DNA from: CAIWGV01 sp964515175
GTDB lineage: Bacteria; Pseudomonadota; Alphaproteobacteria; UBA7879; UBA5542
DNA: 9,351 bases
NCBI GenBank assembly: GCA_964515175.1
Contig: CAZEUR010000042.1
Location: 1 to 9,351, forward strand
Direction: 5' to 3'
Shown: one piece after another, positions 1 through 5,904 of the stretch
Layout of the letters: the number at the start of each line of letters is the position of its first letter
Numbering within the stretch: position 1 is the first letter of the stretch
The notes under the pieces: model-generated
What the model was told of the DNA's origin: nothing
Databases searched by the model: none
The model's input: only the letters and a program-made list of their open reading frames with translations
Made by a program: the position numbers and the translations under genes

Positions 1-16
1 GAAGAAAAAGAGGCAT

Positions 17-55
17 CTGGATCCTTCGCCCCGTGACACGGGGCTTTGGATGACG
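17..55. repeat. Palindromic intergenic element (REP/MITE-like hairpin)
   Basis: Bases 21-51 form a symmetric dyad: ATCC, TTC, GCCCCGTG, a central A, CACGGGGC, TTT, GGAT. The 8-bp arms (28-35 and 37-44) are exact reverse complements, and the outer ATCC/GGAT arms also pair around a 3-base internal loop. The flanks (CTGGAT before, GGATGACG after) resemble the short dispersed palindromes ending in TGGAT and ATGAC that are common between genes in many proteobacteria. It could act as a transcription terminator or mRNA 3' stabiliser for the minus-strand gene, but no clean U-tract follows directly on either strand. The dyad is seen directly; its repeat status is inferred. Confidence 0.55.
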
Positions 56-140
56 ATTCTGCGGAAGGCTGTCGATTGTAATACAATAATAAGGAGCCTC
101 TTCACGTTCAGGAGGAGGATTACAAGAGTCAACAAAACCC

Positions 141-644
141 TTAAGGCAATCGGCAGGCTTTGCTATCTTCTTGAGAATCGCTTTTCCCAAATGAAAATAT
201 TTCAGCATCTTCTGGTTCAGACGAGACAAACTCGAAATGAACTTGCTCTTTCGAGATGCTATTTTTAAATTGCGCAAAATGATAAAAAATTTCATCCAAA
301 GCGTGACAGTCTTGAGGGTAAGCATTTTGAATGTCGCTCCGCATTTCTAAAACTTCTTGAAAGTTTAGAAGAGTCCCAATTTCTTGAGCCATTTTCTGAA
401 GGGTTTCGCATTGACGGGTCGTTCGGAGAAGTCGCGTAAAAGGTTTTGTCCCCAAATCTAAATCTTCTAAGGCACTTTTCATTAGAAGAGTTCGGGTCAA
501 AGAAGATCTTAGTTGAAGACCTAATAAAATAGTCTCTAAAAGAAGTAATGACCAGCGAACTAAGATATCCTCCCTTTTAGAAATATAGGACTGAATATTA
601 AAAATATTTTTATCTTTTTCAAGTTTGTGGTTTCTATTTCTCAT
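141..644 (-). CDS. Conserved-looking orphan protein of unknown function (167 aa)
   Basis: I do not recognise this protein. It starts at ATG 644 on the minus strand, preceded by a good Shine-Dalgarno site (AAGGAG four bases upstream), and ends at TAA 141. That supports a real gene rather than a shadow, because no plausible plus-strand gene competes. The product is soluble-looking and probably mostly helical. It has a charged Arg/Lys/Asn-rich N-terminus (1-27), a leucine-rich stretch around residues 32-45 that looks too short and amphipathic for a sure membrane helix, two cysteines (in RQCETL and QDCHAL), and an acidic tail rich in Ser/Glu/Asp. It is transcribed divergently from the XRE regulator at 858, which makes it a possible target of that regulator. 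No domain, signal peptide or catalytic motif is visible. Confidence 0.7.
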   Translation of the reverse strand: MRNRNHKLEKDKNIFNIQSYISKREDILVRWSLLLLETILLGLQLRSSLTRTLLMKSALEDLDLGTKPFTRLLRTTRQCETLQKMAQEIGTLLNFQEVLEMRSDIQNAYPQDCHALDEIFYHFAQFKNSISKEQVHFEFVSSEPEDAEIFSFGKSDSQEDSKACRLP

Positions 645-689
645 GACGCTCCTTTTTAACTTCGCCTGCCTCTTTATTACCAGAGGTTT

Positions 690-761
690 ATTATACGAAA
701 CAAAATTAAATTAACCCTAATTGTTGATCAATTTTCTATACTAAAAAAGGTTTTGTGTCAA
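690..761 (-). promoter_or_regulatory. Candidate promoters for the minus-strand orphan gene
   Basis: Read on the minus strand, a perfect -35 hexamer TTGACA (756-761) is followed after only 15 bases by TATAGA (735-740), a short spacer. Further downstream a perfect -10 hexamer TATAAT (690-695) has no good -35 partner at 16-18 bases. Either could drive the gene starting at 644. Between them is a small inverted repeat, AATTG-TTGAT-CAATT (719-733), that could bind a regulator. The hexamers are seen directly; activity is inferred. Confidence 0.3.
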
Positions 762-793
762 TACTTTAAAAAAGAAAAAAATTAAGAAAAGTT

Positions 794-821
794 TTGAAAT
801 TTTAAAATTTCTGTATATGAT
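794..821 (+). promoter_or_regulatory. Predicted sigma70-type promoter of the XRE regulator
   Basis: TTGAAA (794-799) and TATGAT (816-821) are separated by 16 bases. Each hexamer matches the consensus at four or five of six positions. Transcription would start near 828, about 30 bases before the ATG at 858. The spacer and the end of the -35 box are occupied by a perfect palindrome, annotated separately. Confidence 0.5.
796..811. promoter_or_regulatory. Perfect 16-bp palindrome, candidate operator
   Basis: GAAATTTTAAAATTTC is identical to its own reverse complement. It overlaps the last bases of the predicted -35 box and fills most of the spacer, so a bound dimer would block RNA polymerase. 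The nearest DNA-binding protein gene is the XRE regulator that this promoter would transcribe, so autorepression is the simplest model. The caveat is that the sequence is pure A/T inside its G/C ends and lies in AT-rich DNA, where palindromes arise by chance. Confidence 0.4.
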
Positions 822-857
822 GGCGCCCAGGCGATCATCAAAAAAGATATTATAAGG

Positions 858-1331
858 ATGTATGACAATTTACAAATGCAGATAAAGAGACGCATGCTTG
901 CGAAGTCTCTTAATATCCAGTCTTTAGAAAAAAAAGCAGGCTTAAAAATAAGTGCTGTTCGCAATATTTTAAATGGAACATCAAAGAAGCCGAATGTTTT
1001 TACTTTGTACGCTATTGCAGAAGCTTTGAGTTGCTCTATTTTGGATTTGCTGGGAAGTGATGTGGCTGGAAACTCTGGAGCTTCTTACGAATCTCCCAAT
1101 GCCTCAAGACCTTGGGTGAGCTCTCTTTTTTGCGAAGTTGTAGGTCTTGTTAAAAAAGCATATGAAGAAAGGGGTGGCTCTCTATCTTCTGATAAAGCTC
1201 TGGCCATGATACAGGAAATTTACTATTACTCTCTTAGTAAAAATGACTCTAGAGTAGACGAAAATTTTTGTCAGTGGGTTATTGAAAAGAATATGAATGC
1301 TAGACTTAGCTCTCCGGAAAAAGTATTCTAG
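858..1331 (+). CDS. XRE/Cro-CI family helix-turn-helix transcriptional regulator (157 aa)
   Basis: Residues about 4-67 form a typical XRE DNA-binding domain: basic first helix (QIKRRMLAKSL), scaffold helix (QSLEKKAGL), recognition helix (KISAVRNILNG), then FTLYAIAEALSCSILDLLG, the classic final helices. Residues about 68-85 are a Ser/Asn/Gly-rich linker. The C-terminal part (86-157) is helical, with conserved-looking hydrophobic and aromatic residues (IQEIYYYSL, FCQWVIEKN), and may serve dimerisation or sensing; I cannot assign it a family. The start at ATG 858 is favoured because a stop codon lies upstream in frame (795-797) with no other ATG, GTG or TTG between. AAGG abuts the ATG directly, an unusually tight spacing, so initiation may be weak. 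It probably represses its own promoter and perhaps the divergent gene. Confidence 0.85.
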   Translation: MYDNLQMQIKRRMLAKSLNIQSLEKKAGLKISAVRNILNGTSKKPNVFTLYAIAEALSCSILDLLGSDVAGNSGASYESPNASRPWVSSLFCEVVGLVKKAYEERGGSLSSDKALAMIQEIYYYSLSKNDSRVDENFCQWVIEKNMNARLSSPEKVF

Positions 1332-1337
1332 CTGTAG

Positions 1338-1366
1338 TGCCTAAAAATTGAAATCAAGGCATTTTC
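1338..1366 (+). terminator. Weak stem-loop after the XRE gene
   Basis: Seven bases, AGTGCCT (1336-1342), can pair with AGGCATT (1357-1363), with one G-U pair, around a 14-base loop. A short T run followed by CCC comes after. This would be at best a weak or attenuating terminator in the 52-base gap before rnr. It could instead be an RNA structure near the unusual rnr start. Confidence 0.2.
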
Positions 1367-1374
1367 CCTGAGCT

Positions 1375-1381
1375 GGAGAGG
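1375..1381 (+). promoter_or_regulatory. Ribosome binding site supporting an ATT start of rnr
   Basis: GGAGAGG lies immediately before the RNase R reading frame opens. Counting from GGAG (1375-1378), the gap to ATT 1384 is five bases; from GAGG (1378-1381), the gap to ATT 1390 is eight. No ATG, GTG, TTG or CTG exists in frame between the upstream stop (TGA 1369-1371) and TTG 1549. This site is therefore the main argument for a non-canonical start. Confidence 0.55.
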
Positions 1382-1383
1382 TT

Positions 1384-3402
1384 ATTAAAATTCCGAAGAA
1401 CCGTGACCCGAAAAAGCATTGTATTTTCCCGTCTCAATCGGAGATTCTAGATTACATCAGGGGTCTCAATTACGTACCTACAAAGGCAGAGATTGCTCGG
1501 GCTTTCGGCATCAAGGGAACAGGCGCTAAAATTGCCCTAAAAAGACTCTTGAAAGATCTTCATTTGGAAGGTCTTTATGTGCCACCACCTCTTACCATAA
1601 AAAAAGATATTCAGCAGGGTGAAGCACCCCTTTCTGAAGAATTTCCCCAAGATGAACTTCTCGTAGGGCGTGTTTTTAAAACCGATGTAGGTGTGAAATT
1701 TATTCCGGCACACCGTAAACAAAAGGACATTTTTGATATCCAAAATTTAAAGGATATTTCTCAGGATCAAGTGGGAAGTATTTTTAAAGCCCAAGTTTTG
1801 AGTAAGATTCCCCCTCGAGTCAAAGTTTTAGAAGCTTTGGGATCGGTTAAGGATATCAGTATGATTTCCGTCCACATGATGGACATTCCTGTGGACTTTT
1901 CGCTTGAAACCATAGCTCAGACAAAAAGCTTTACGGTGCCAACATTAGAAGGACGTACAGATCTTCGGTCTACCCATCTTGTTACGATTGACGGAGAAGA
2001 TTCCCGGGACTTCGATGATGCGGTTTGGGCGGAGCCTGATTTGAGCCCCACAAACCCAGGTGGCTGGCATTTGATTGTGGCTATTGCGGATGTAGCTCAT
2101 TATGTGACACCCGGAAGTCCTTTAGATCGTGACGCTTTGGAACGCGGAACATCCGTCTATTTTCCGGATCGAGTAGTGCCCATGTTGCCAGAGATTCTTT
2201 CCAATGATTTATGCTCTTTGAGGCCCGGAGAAGATCGGGGATGTTTAGCTGCGCACCTGTGGATTGATAAAGAGGGAAAACTTTTACGGCATGAGTTTTT
2301 TCGGGGCCTCATGAAATCTTGGGCCCGTCTTACTTATGCGCAGGTGCAGAGGATTTTTGAGGGGCAAGAGGATCACAGAGAAAAGCCGGCTGTCTTAAAT
2401 TTATATGGAGCCTATGCGTGCCTAAAAAAAGCCCGAGAGAAACGGGGGACTTTGGAAATCGATGTTCCGGAGCCTAAAATTATTTTTGATACGGAAGGGA
2501 TGATTAAAGAACTTGTGCCAGGCACTCGGGTGGAAAGCATGAAGCTTATTGAGGAGTTCATGATTGCGGCCAATGTGTCTGCTGCCGAGACCTTGGAAAA
2601 AGCCCATGTGCCCTGTCTTTTCCGAGTGCATGAAAAACCAGATCAGGAAAAAGTGGAAGAGCTGAAGCGCATTTTGGGACAGCTGAAGGTCCCCTTCAAG
2701 GGGCAACTCAAAACACCTCAGGATTTCACGAACCTTTTAACAGCTGTTAAAGATTCACCCAATGGAAATATTATCAATGAGCTGGTGCTGCGGTGTCAAA
2801 GCCAAGCTGTATATTCTCCCAATAATATTGGGCATTTTGGATTAAATCTAAAAGATTATTGCCATTTTACATCCCCCATCCGTCGGTATCCAGATTTGTT
2901 GGTGCATCGAGGACTCCTCTCTATCTTGGGGGACAAGCAAGAAGGGTTGCCAGCTAGTCTGAAGGAAAAGGATTTTGAAGAATTAGGACGAGAAACCTCT
3001 TCTACAGAACGTCGAGCTGTGTCAGCGGAGCGGGATGCCATGGATCGTTATATGACCCACTACTTGGCACCACGGAAAGGCGAGAAGTTTGAAGTTTGTG
3101 TGACGGGTATTAGCCGTATTGGATTGTTTGTCAGTATTAAAGGGGTGGGGGCCTCCGGTCTTGTTCCCATGGGTTTCTTAGGCAATGATTATTATATATT
3201 CTTAGAAAATCCTACTCGTGTCCAAGGACGTCGCACGGGAAGAACATTTGCCTTTGGTGATGTTCTTGAGGTTTATTTGCTGGAGGCAGACCTCACCAAG
3301 GGGCGTCTGACCTTTGGATTAACGGCAAATGGGGGAAGCCGAGGGCAGACGCCCAGGGAAAACAGAGGACCTCGGAAATCTTTTAGACGGGGGCGGCGGT
3401 AG
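1384..3402 (+). CDS. rnr: Ribonuclease R, 3'-5' exoribonuclease (about 672 aa)
   Basis: RNase R degrades structured RNA processively from the 3' end in the cytoplasm and takes part in mRNA, rRNA and trans-translation turnover. From ATT 1384, an N-terminal winged-helix region (about 15-65, KAEIARAFGIKG typical of alphaproteobacterial RNase R) is followed by cold-shock-like domains and then the RNB catalytic domain. Its signature TIDGEDSRDFDDA is at 201-213, with likely metal-binding D203, D209, D211 and D212. A later RNB signature (YCHFTSPIRRYPDL) is also present. An S1 domain starts near 567, followed by a basic Arg/Gly-rich tail. The next ordinary start, TTG 1549, would delete the first 55 residues including this homologous region, so I chose ATT 1384; ATT 1390 is an alternative. 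The protein is somewhat shorter than the E. coli enzyme. The stop is TAG, 80 bases before trcR. Confidence 0.93.
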   Translation: MKIPKNRDPKKHCIFPSQSEILDYIRGLNYVPTKAEIARAFGIKGTGAKIALKRLLKDLHLEGLYVPPPLTIKKDIQQGEAPLSEEFPQDELLVGRVFKTDVGVKFIPAHRKQKDIFDIQNLKDISQDQVGSIFKAQVLSKIPPRVKVLEALGSVKDISMISVHMMDIPVDFSLETIAQTKSFTVPTLEGRTDLRSTHLVTIDGEDSRDFDDAVWAEPDLSPTNPGGWHLIVAIADVAHYVTPGSPLDRDALERGTSVYFPDRVVPMLPEILSNDLCSLRPGEDRGCLAAHLWIDKEGKLLRHEFFRGLMKSWARLTYAQVQRIFEGQEDHREKPAVLNLYGAYACLKKAREKRGTLEIDVPEPKIIFDTEGMIKELVPGTRVESMKLIEEFMIAANVSAAETLEKAHVPCLFRVHEKPDQEKVEELKRILGQLKVPFKGQLKTPQDFTNLLTAVKDSPNGNIINELVLRCQSQAVYSPNNIGHFGLNLKDYCHFTSPIRRYPDLLVHRGLLSILGDKQEGLPASLKEKDFEELGRETSSTERRAVSAERDAMDRYMTHYLAPRKGEKFEVCVTGISRIGLFVSIKGVGASGLVPMGFLGNDYYIFLENPTRVQGRRTGRTFAFGDVLEVYLLEADLTKGRLTFGLTANGGSRGQTPRENRGPRKSFRRGRR

Positions 3403-3418
3403 ATTTTTCACAAAAAGC

Positions 3419-3447
3419 TTTACCCGGACATAAACTCCCAATACAAT
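3419..3447 (+). promoter_or_regulatory. Predicted promoter of trcR
   Basis: TTTACC (3419-3424) and TACAAT (3442-3447) are separated by 17 bases in the gap after rnr. The -10 matches the consensus at five of six positions, the -35 at four. Transcription would start near 3454, giving a leader of about 30 bases before the trcR ATG. Confidence 0.45.
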
Positions 3448-3470
3448 AGGAGCAGTCTTAACAAATTTTG

Positions 3471-3479
3471 AAAGGAGGG
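3471..3479 (+). promoter_or_regulatory. Strong ribosome binding site that fixes the trcR start
   Basis: AAAGGAGGG is a near-perfect Shine-Dalgarno sequence, three bases before ATG 3483. It shows that the in-frame TTG at 3468, which would place this site inside the coding region, is not the start. It is the strongest such site in the window, which suggests high expression. Confidence 0.8.
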
Positions 3480-3482
3480 TTT

Positions 3483-4178
3483 ATGCCTATCCCATTGATG
3501 CCCAAGGCCACGGCGGTTTGGCTTTTGGAGAATACGACACTAACTTTTGATCAAATCGCAGATTTTTGTGATTTCCATGTTTTGGAAGTGCAAGCCCTTG
3601 CTGATGGTGAATTTTCCATTGTGGGTATTGATCCCATTGCAACGGAGCAGCTGACTTGGGAAGAAATCAATAAAGCATCCGAAGATCCTACTTATAGAAT
3701 GGCCTTGAAACAATCCGTGGCTCCCAAGGATCGTCGTACTACGGGCCCTAAATATACGCCTTTGAATAAACGTCAGGATAAGCCGGATGCAGTGAGTTGG
3801 CTGTTAAAGCAACACCCTGAATTGACAGACAATCAGATCATTAAGCTTGTGGGAACCACGAAGACGACCATCGATAAGATTCGTCATAGAAGTCATTGGA
3901 ATATGTCTAATTTAAAACCCCGCAGTCCTGTGGAGCTTGGGATTTGCAAGCAAAGAGATCTGGATGCCATTTTAAATCGCATTAAGGCCAAAGAGGAAGC
4001 TACCCAGAAGAGCTTAGAGCGGAAAGCGCGTCTTGCAGAAAAGAAGAAAGCTAAACCTGTGGCGAAAAAGAAAGAGGTAGCTGAAAAAGCGGCGCCCAAG
4101 AAGAAGGCTGCACCTAAGAAGGCTGCTGTGAAGAAAGAGCCCGCAAAAAAGAAAGCGACCAAGCCTAAGAAGGCATGA
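3483..4178 (+). CDS. trcR: TrcR-like cell cycle transcriptional regulator, DUF1013 (231 aa)
   Basis: The N-terminus PLMPKATAVWLLENT, followed by TFDQIADFC and VLEVQALADGE, is the hallmark of DUF1013, an alphaproteobacterial family that includes the cell-cycle-linked regulator TrcR. There is a helix-turn-helix-like segment near 9-42 and a second at about 100-130 (LTDNQIIKLVGTTKTTIDKIRHRSHWN), followed by the conserved block SPVELGICKQRDLDAIL. The start is ATG 3483, fixed by the ribosome binding site. The odd part is the C-terminus: residues 187-231 contain 21 lysines and 12 alanines in PKKKAA-like repeats, resembling histone H1 or the basic tails of bacterial nucleoid proteins. It probably adds non-specific DNA or RNA binding. 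The stop overlaps the start of the next gene (ATGA), indicating translational coupling. Family assignment is firm; the target genes are unknown. Confidence 0.9.
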   Translation: MPIPLMPKATAVWLLENTTLTFDQIADFCDFHVLEVQALADGEFSIVGIDPIATEQLTWEEINKASEDPTYRMALKQSVAPKDRRTTGPKYTPLNKRQDKPDAVSWLLKQHPELTDNQIIKLVGTTKTTIDKIRHRSHWNMSNLKPRSPVELGICKQRDLDAILNRIKAKEEATQKSLERKARLAEKKKAKPVAKKKEVAEKAAPKKKAAPKKAAVKKEPAKKKATKPKKA

Positions 4179-4594
4179 CCTTTCTTTGGGTTTTAAAGGG
4201 AATGTTTCTTCTTCTAGGAGGGTACATTTCTTTTATGGATTTTCGATATGGAAAAATCCCCAACGGGGCCGTCTGTCTTTTTGGACTTCTTTTGATTTTC
4301 TGGGTGAGAGAAGATGGGCTTTGGCAAGAGCATCTGATCTGTGGTGCGCTGAGCCTGAGTCTGATTATCTCTATTTTTTACGGACTTAAATCTTATAAGA
4401 AAAAAGTGCCTCTGGGGGGAGGGGATTTGAAATTATTCCCTGTTTTGGGGGCTTTTAATACCCTGGATTCCCTTCCCTTATTTTTGGTTCTTAGTGGCAT
4501 TTTTGCAGGCCTTACGGCGCTGATTTTAAAACGAGAAAAATTTCCCTTGGGGCCGGCCTTGGTGGCGGGAAGCTTTTTTGCACTTTTTAAATGA
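4175..4594 (+). CDS. Single-domain prepilin peptidase, A24 family (139 aa)
   Basis: This is an inner-membrane aspartic peptidase of the type IV prepilin/TadV-CpaA class. Both catalytic motifs are present: FMDFRYGKIPN with Asp22, and GGGDLKL with Asp84, the GxGD signature. The C-terminal FPLGPALVAG segment is also typical. Several hydrophobic segments (about 4-20, 33-45, 54-70, 87-97, 100-117 and 123-138) fit a polytopic protein. It has only the peptidase core and lacks the N-terminal methyltransferase region of long PilD-type enzymes, so it may cleave leader peptides without N-methylation or work in a Flp/Tad-like system. No pilin or secretion gene lies in this window. The ATG overlaps the trcR stop by 4 bases, so its translation is probably coupled to trcR. 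The exact system it serves is unknown, hence no gene symbol. Confidence 0.85.
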   Translation: MTFLWVLKGMFLLLGGYISFMDFRYGKIPNGAVCLFGLLLIFWVREDGLWQEHLICGALSLSLIISIFYGLKSYKKKVPLGGGDLKLFPVLGAFNTLDSLPLFLVLSGIFAGLTALILKREKFPLGPALVAGSFFALFK

Positions 4595-4603
4595 GCCCCA
4601 TGA

Positions 4604-4633
4604 TTGACAAGATCTTTTGAAGTCTGCGATACT
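4604..4633 (+). promoter_or_regulatory. Candidate promoter of the bufferin operon
   Basis: A perfect -35 hexamer TTGACA (4604-4609) is followed 18 bases later by GATACT (4628-4633), which matches a -10 at four of six positions. It falls in the only gap (4595-4649) between the peptidase gene and bufA. Initiation near 4640 would leave a leader of only about ten bases, clipping part of the ribosome binding region, so this is uncertain. Transcription may instead continue from trcR. Confidence 0.3.
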
Positions 4634-4636
4634 TCC

Positions 4637-4645
4637 AGGTGAGGG
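4637..4645 (+). promoter_or_regulatory. Ribosome binding site of bufA, decides the start
   Basis: AGGTGAGGG lies just upstream of ATG 4650 (AGGTGA is seven bases away, GAGGG four). A longer reading from TTG 4617 would put this site inside the gene and add 11 residues before the signal peptide, so ATG 4650 is preferred. Confidence 0.7.
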
Positions 4646-4649
4646 AAGA

Positions 4650-5084
4650 ATGAACAAAAAAAATCTTATTTCAACGGCCGTATTATCTGCCCTGATCAGC
4701 GTATCGGGGGCGACGCCCTTTGGAGGCGGGAAGTTTCCAACCCCGCCCACACCTTGGGGAATGCCGCAAGGGGCTCCTCCTCTGCCTCCTGAGCAACCTA
4801 CTCTTTATGAAAAGTGTTATGGGGTGGCGGGTCATCATGAGAATGATTGTTCCTATGCCTCTTTTGATGGAGATCCTTCCAGCTGTGCGGGCACGGCGAA
4901 GGCCTGCGATGCGGGTGCCTGGCGCTGGGTTCCCCTTGGCCAGTGTGAGTCCATAACTGTGGGCGCTGATGCTCAGGGAAGAATGCTAAAGGGAACTTTA
5001 GAGCCTTCCTTAGATCGAGGAAAACCTCTTCAATGTACACCTTTTGACCCTAAAGTGGTCGCATCCAAAGATTATGGTCTATGA
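4650..5084 (+). CDS. bufA: Bufferin-type RiPP precursor BufA, DUF2282 (144 aa)
   Basis: Residues 1-21 form a signal peptide: a positive N-terminus (MNKKN), a hydrophobic core (LISTAVLSALISV) and a small-residue SGA site. The core carries the DUF2282/BufA1 pattern EKCYGV (Cys56), ENDC (Cys67), SCAGTAK (Cys79), W..VP.G.C (Cys99). In characterised bufferins, central cysteines become thiooxazoles and the exported peptide binds copper, protecting the cell from copper excess. Three traits are unusual for this small family: a Pro/Gly-rich linker (about 22-50), an additional Cys86 inside the core plus Cys129, and a polar C-terminal extension after residue 100. The gene directly precedes its predicted maturation enzymes and overlaps bufB by 11 bases. 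Family membership is strong; copper binding and the actual modification pattern are inferred. Confidence 0.88.
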   Translation: MNKKNLISTAVLSALISVSGATPFGGGKFPTPPTPWGMPQGAPPLPPEQPTLYEKCYGVAGHHENDCSYASFDGDPSSCAGTAKACDAGAWRWVPLGQCESITVGADAQGRMLKGTLEPSLDRGKPLQCTPFDPKVVASKDYGL

Positions 5085-5904
5085 AATTCCAGCCTCTGTG
5101 GGCATCGGACTTCGATTTCCCCATTTTAAAGATTTTTTAGCAACCTCGAAGCCTTCTATTTCCTGGCTTGAAGTTCATCCAGAAAATTATAAAATTGGAT
5201 CTTCTTTAAAAATATTGGAAGAAATTAGGAATTTTTACCCCCTCAGTCTTCACGGGGTAGGGCTCTCTTTGGGATCTCCCACTTTAGACGAGGAGCATTT
5301 AAAATTTCTGAAATTTTTATGTGAGCGATTAAATCCAGCATTGGTATCGGAACATGTATCGTGGAGTGTTCTGGATGGGCATTATTTGAATGACCTTTTG
5401 CCACTGCCCTATACCCAAGAATCCTTGGATCTTCTTGTGAAAAATATAGGACAAACACAGGAATTTTTGGGTCGCGAAATCTTGGTGGAAAACCCTTCTT
5501 CTTATCTTACTTTCGAATCTTCCACGTTTTCTGAAGAAGAGTTTATGAAAGAGGTGGCCCGCTTGAGTGGATGTAAAATCTTGCTCGATATTAATAATAT
5601 TTATGTGAGCGCCATGAATCATGGATTTTGTCCCCGAGCCTATCTGGAGGCTTTTAGGGGGTGTAATCTTGTCAAAGAAATGCATCTTGCAGGGCATCGC
5701 CGTGTGAGCCCTGATCTTTTAGTGGATGATCATGGATCTGCTATCACGGGAGAAGTATGGGATCTTTATGCTTATGCAATAAAGATTTTAGGGTCTACTC
5801 CAACGCTTGTGGAATGGGATAATAATGTCCCCTCTCTGGAGATTCTACTGGGTGAGGCAAAGAAGGCCCAAAAAATCATGGAGACAGTCCATGAAACTGT
5901 ATGA
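5074..5904 (+). CDS. bufB: BufB, multinuclear non-heme iron oxidase (MNIO, DUF692; 276 aa)
   Basis: This enzyme family (with MbnB and TglH) uses a cluster of two or three iron ions to oxidise cysteines of RiPP precursors. The diagnostic segments appear in order: GIGLRFPH (10-17), EVHPENY (33-39), HGVGLSLGS (60-68), EHVSW (93-97), LVENPSSYL (138-146), DINNIYVSAMNHG (172-184), HLAGHRR (204-210), DDHGS (218-222) and LVEWDNN (246-252). These supply the conserved residues expected at the metal site (for example His60, His94, Glu139, Asp172, His204, His220, Glu247); their assignment as ligands is by analogy. A TIM-barrel fold of normal length is expected. I chose ATG 5074, since family members begin a few residues before GIGLR; TTG 5044 is in frame but would add ten atypical residues. 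The gene overlaps bufA by 11 bases and bufC by 14. Confidence 0.95.
   Translation: MVYEIPASVGIGLRFPHFKDFLATSKPSISWLEVHPENYKIGSSLKILEEIRNFYPLSLHGVGLSLGSPTLDEEHLKFLKFLCERLNPALVSEHVSWSVLDGHYLNDLLPLPYTQESLDLLVKNIGQTQEFLGREILVENPSSYLTFESSTFSEEEFMKEVARLSGCKILLDINNIYVSAMNHGFCPRAYLEAFRGCNLVKEMHLAGHRRVSPDLLVDDHGSAITGEVWDLYAYAIKILGSTPTLVEWDNNVPSLEILLGEAKKAQKIMETVHETV

Noticed and set aside
28..47. Palindrome as a clear rho-independent terminator
   Set aside because: The stem is strong, but only three T residues follow on the plus strand, and on the minus strand the T-rich stretch begins well after the stem.
50..268. Open frame of 72 codons on the plus strand
   Set aside because: It begins inside the palindromic element, runs antisense into the better supported minus-strand gene, and its product is Arg/Thr-rich without any motif or a decisive ribosome binding site.
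817..855. Twelve-codon leader peptide frame ending just before the XRE start
   Set aside because: Its ATG lies within the predicted -10 box, upstream of the expected transcript start, and has no ribosome binding site.
1348..1371. Eight-codon TTG frame ending in TGA, in frame with rnr, raising the idea of UGA readthrough
   Set aside because: No ribosome binding site precedes TTG 1348, UGA is used as an ordinary stop by trcR, the peptidase gene, bufA and bufB, and GGAGAGG after the TGA better explains initiation at ATT.
3893..4162. Minus-strand open frame rich in Ala and Phe opposite trcR
   Set aside because: It is the complement of the Lys/Ala repeat tail of trcR; low-complexity AAG codons read as CTT/TTC create a false hydrophobic frame.
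4617..4649. TTG 4617 as the start of bufA
   Set aside because: It would add 11 residues before a normal signal peptide and would put the ribosome binding site inside the coding sequence.
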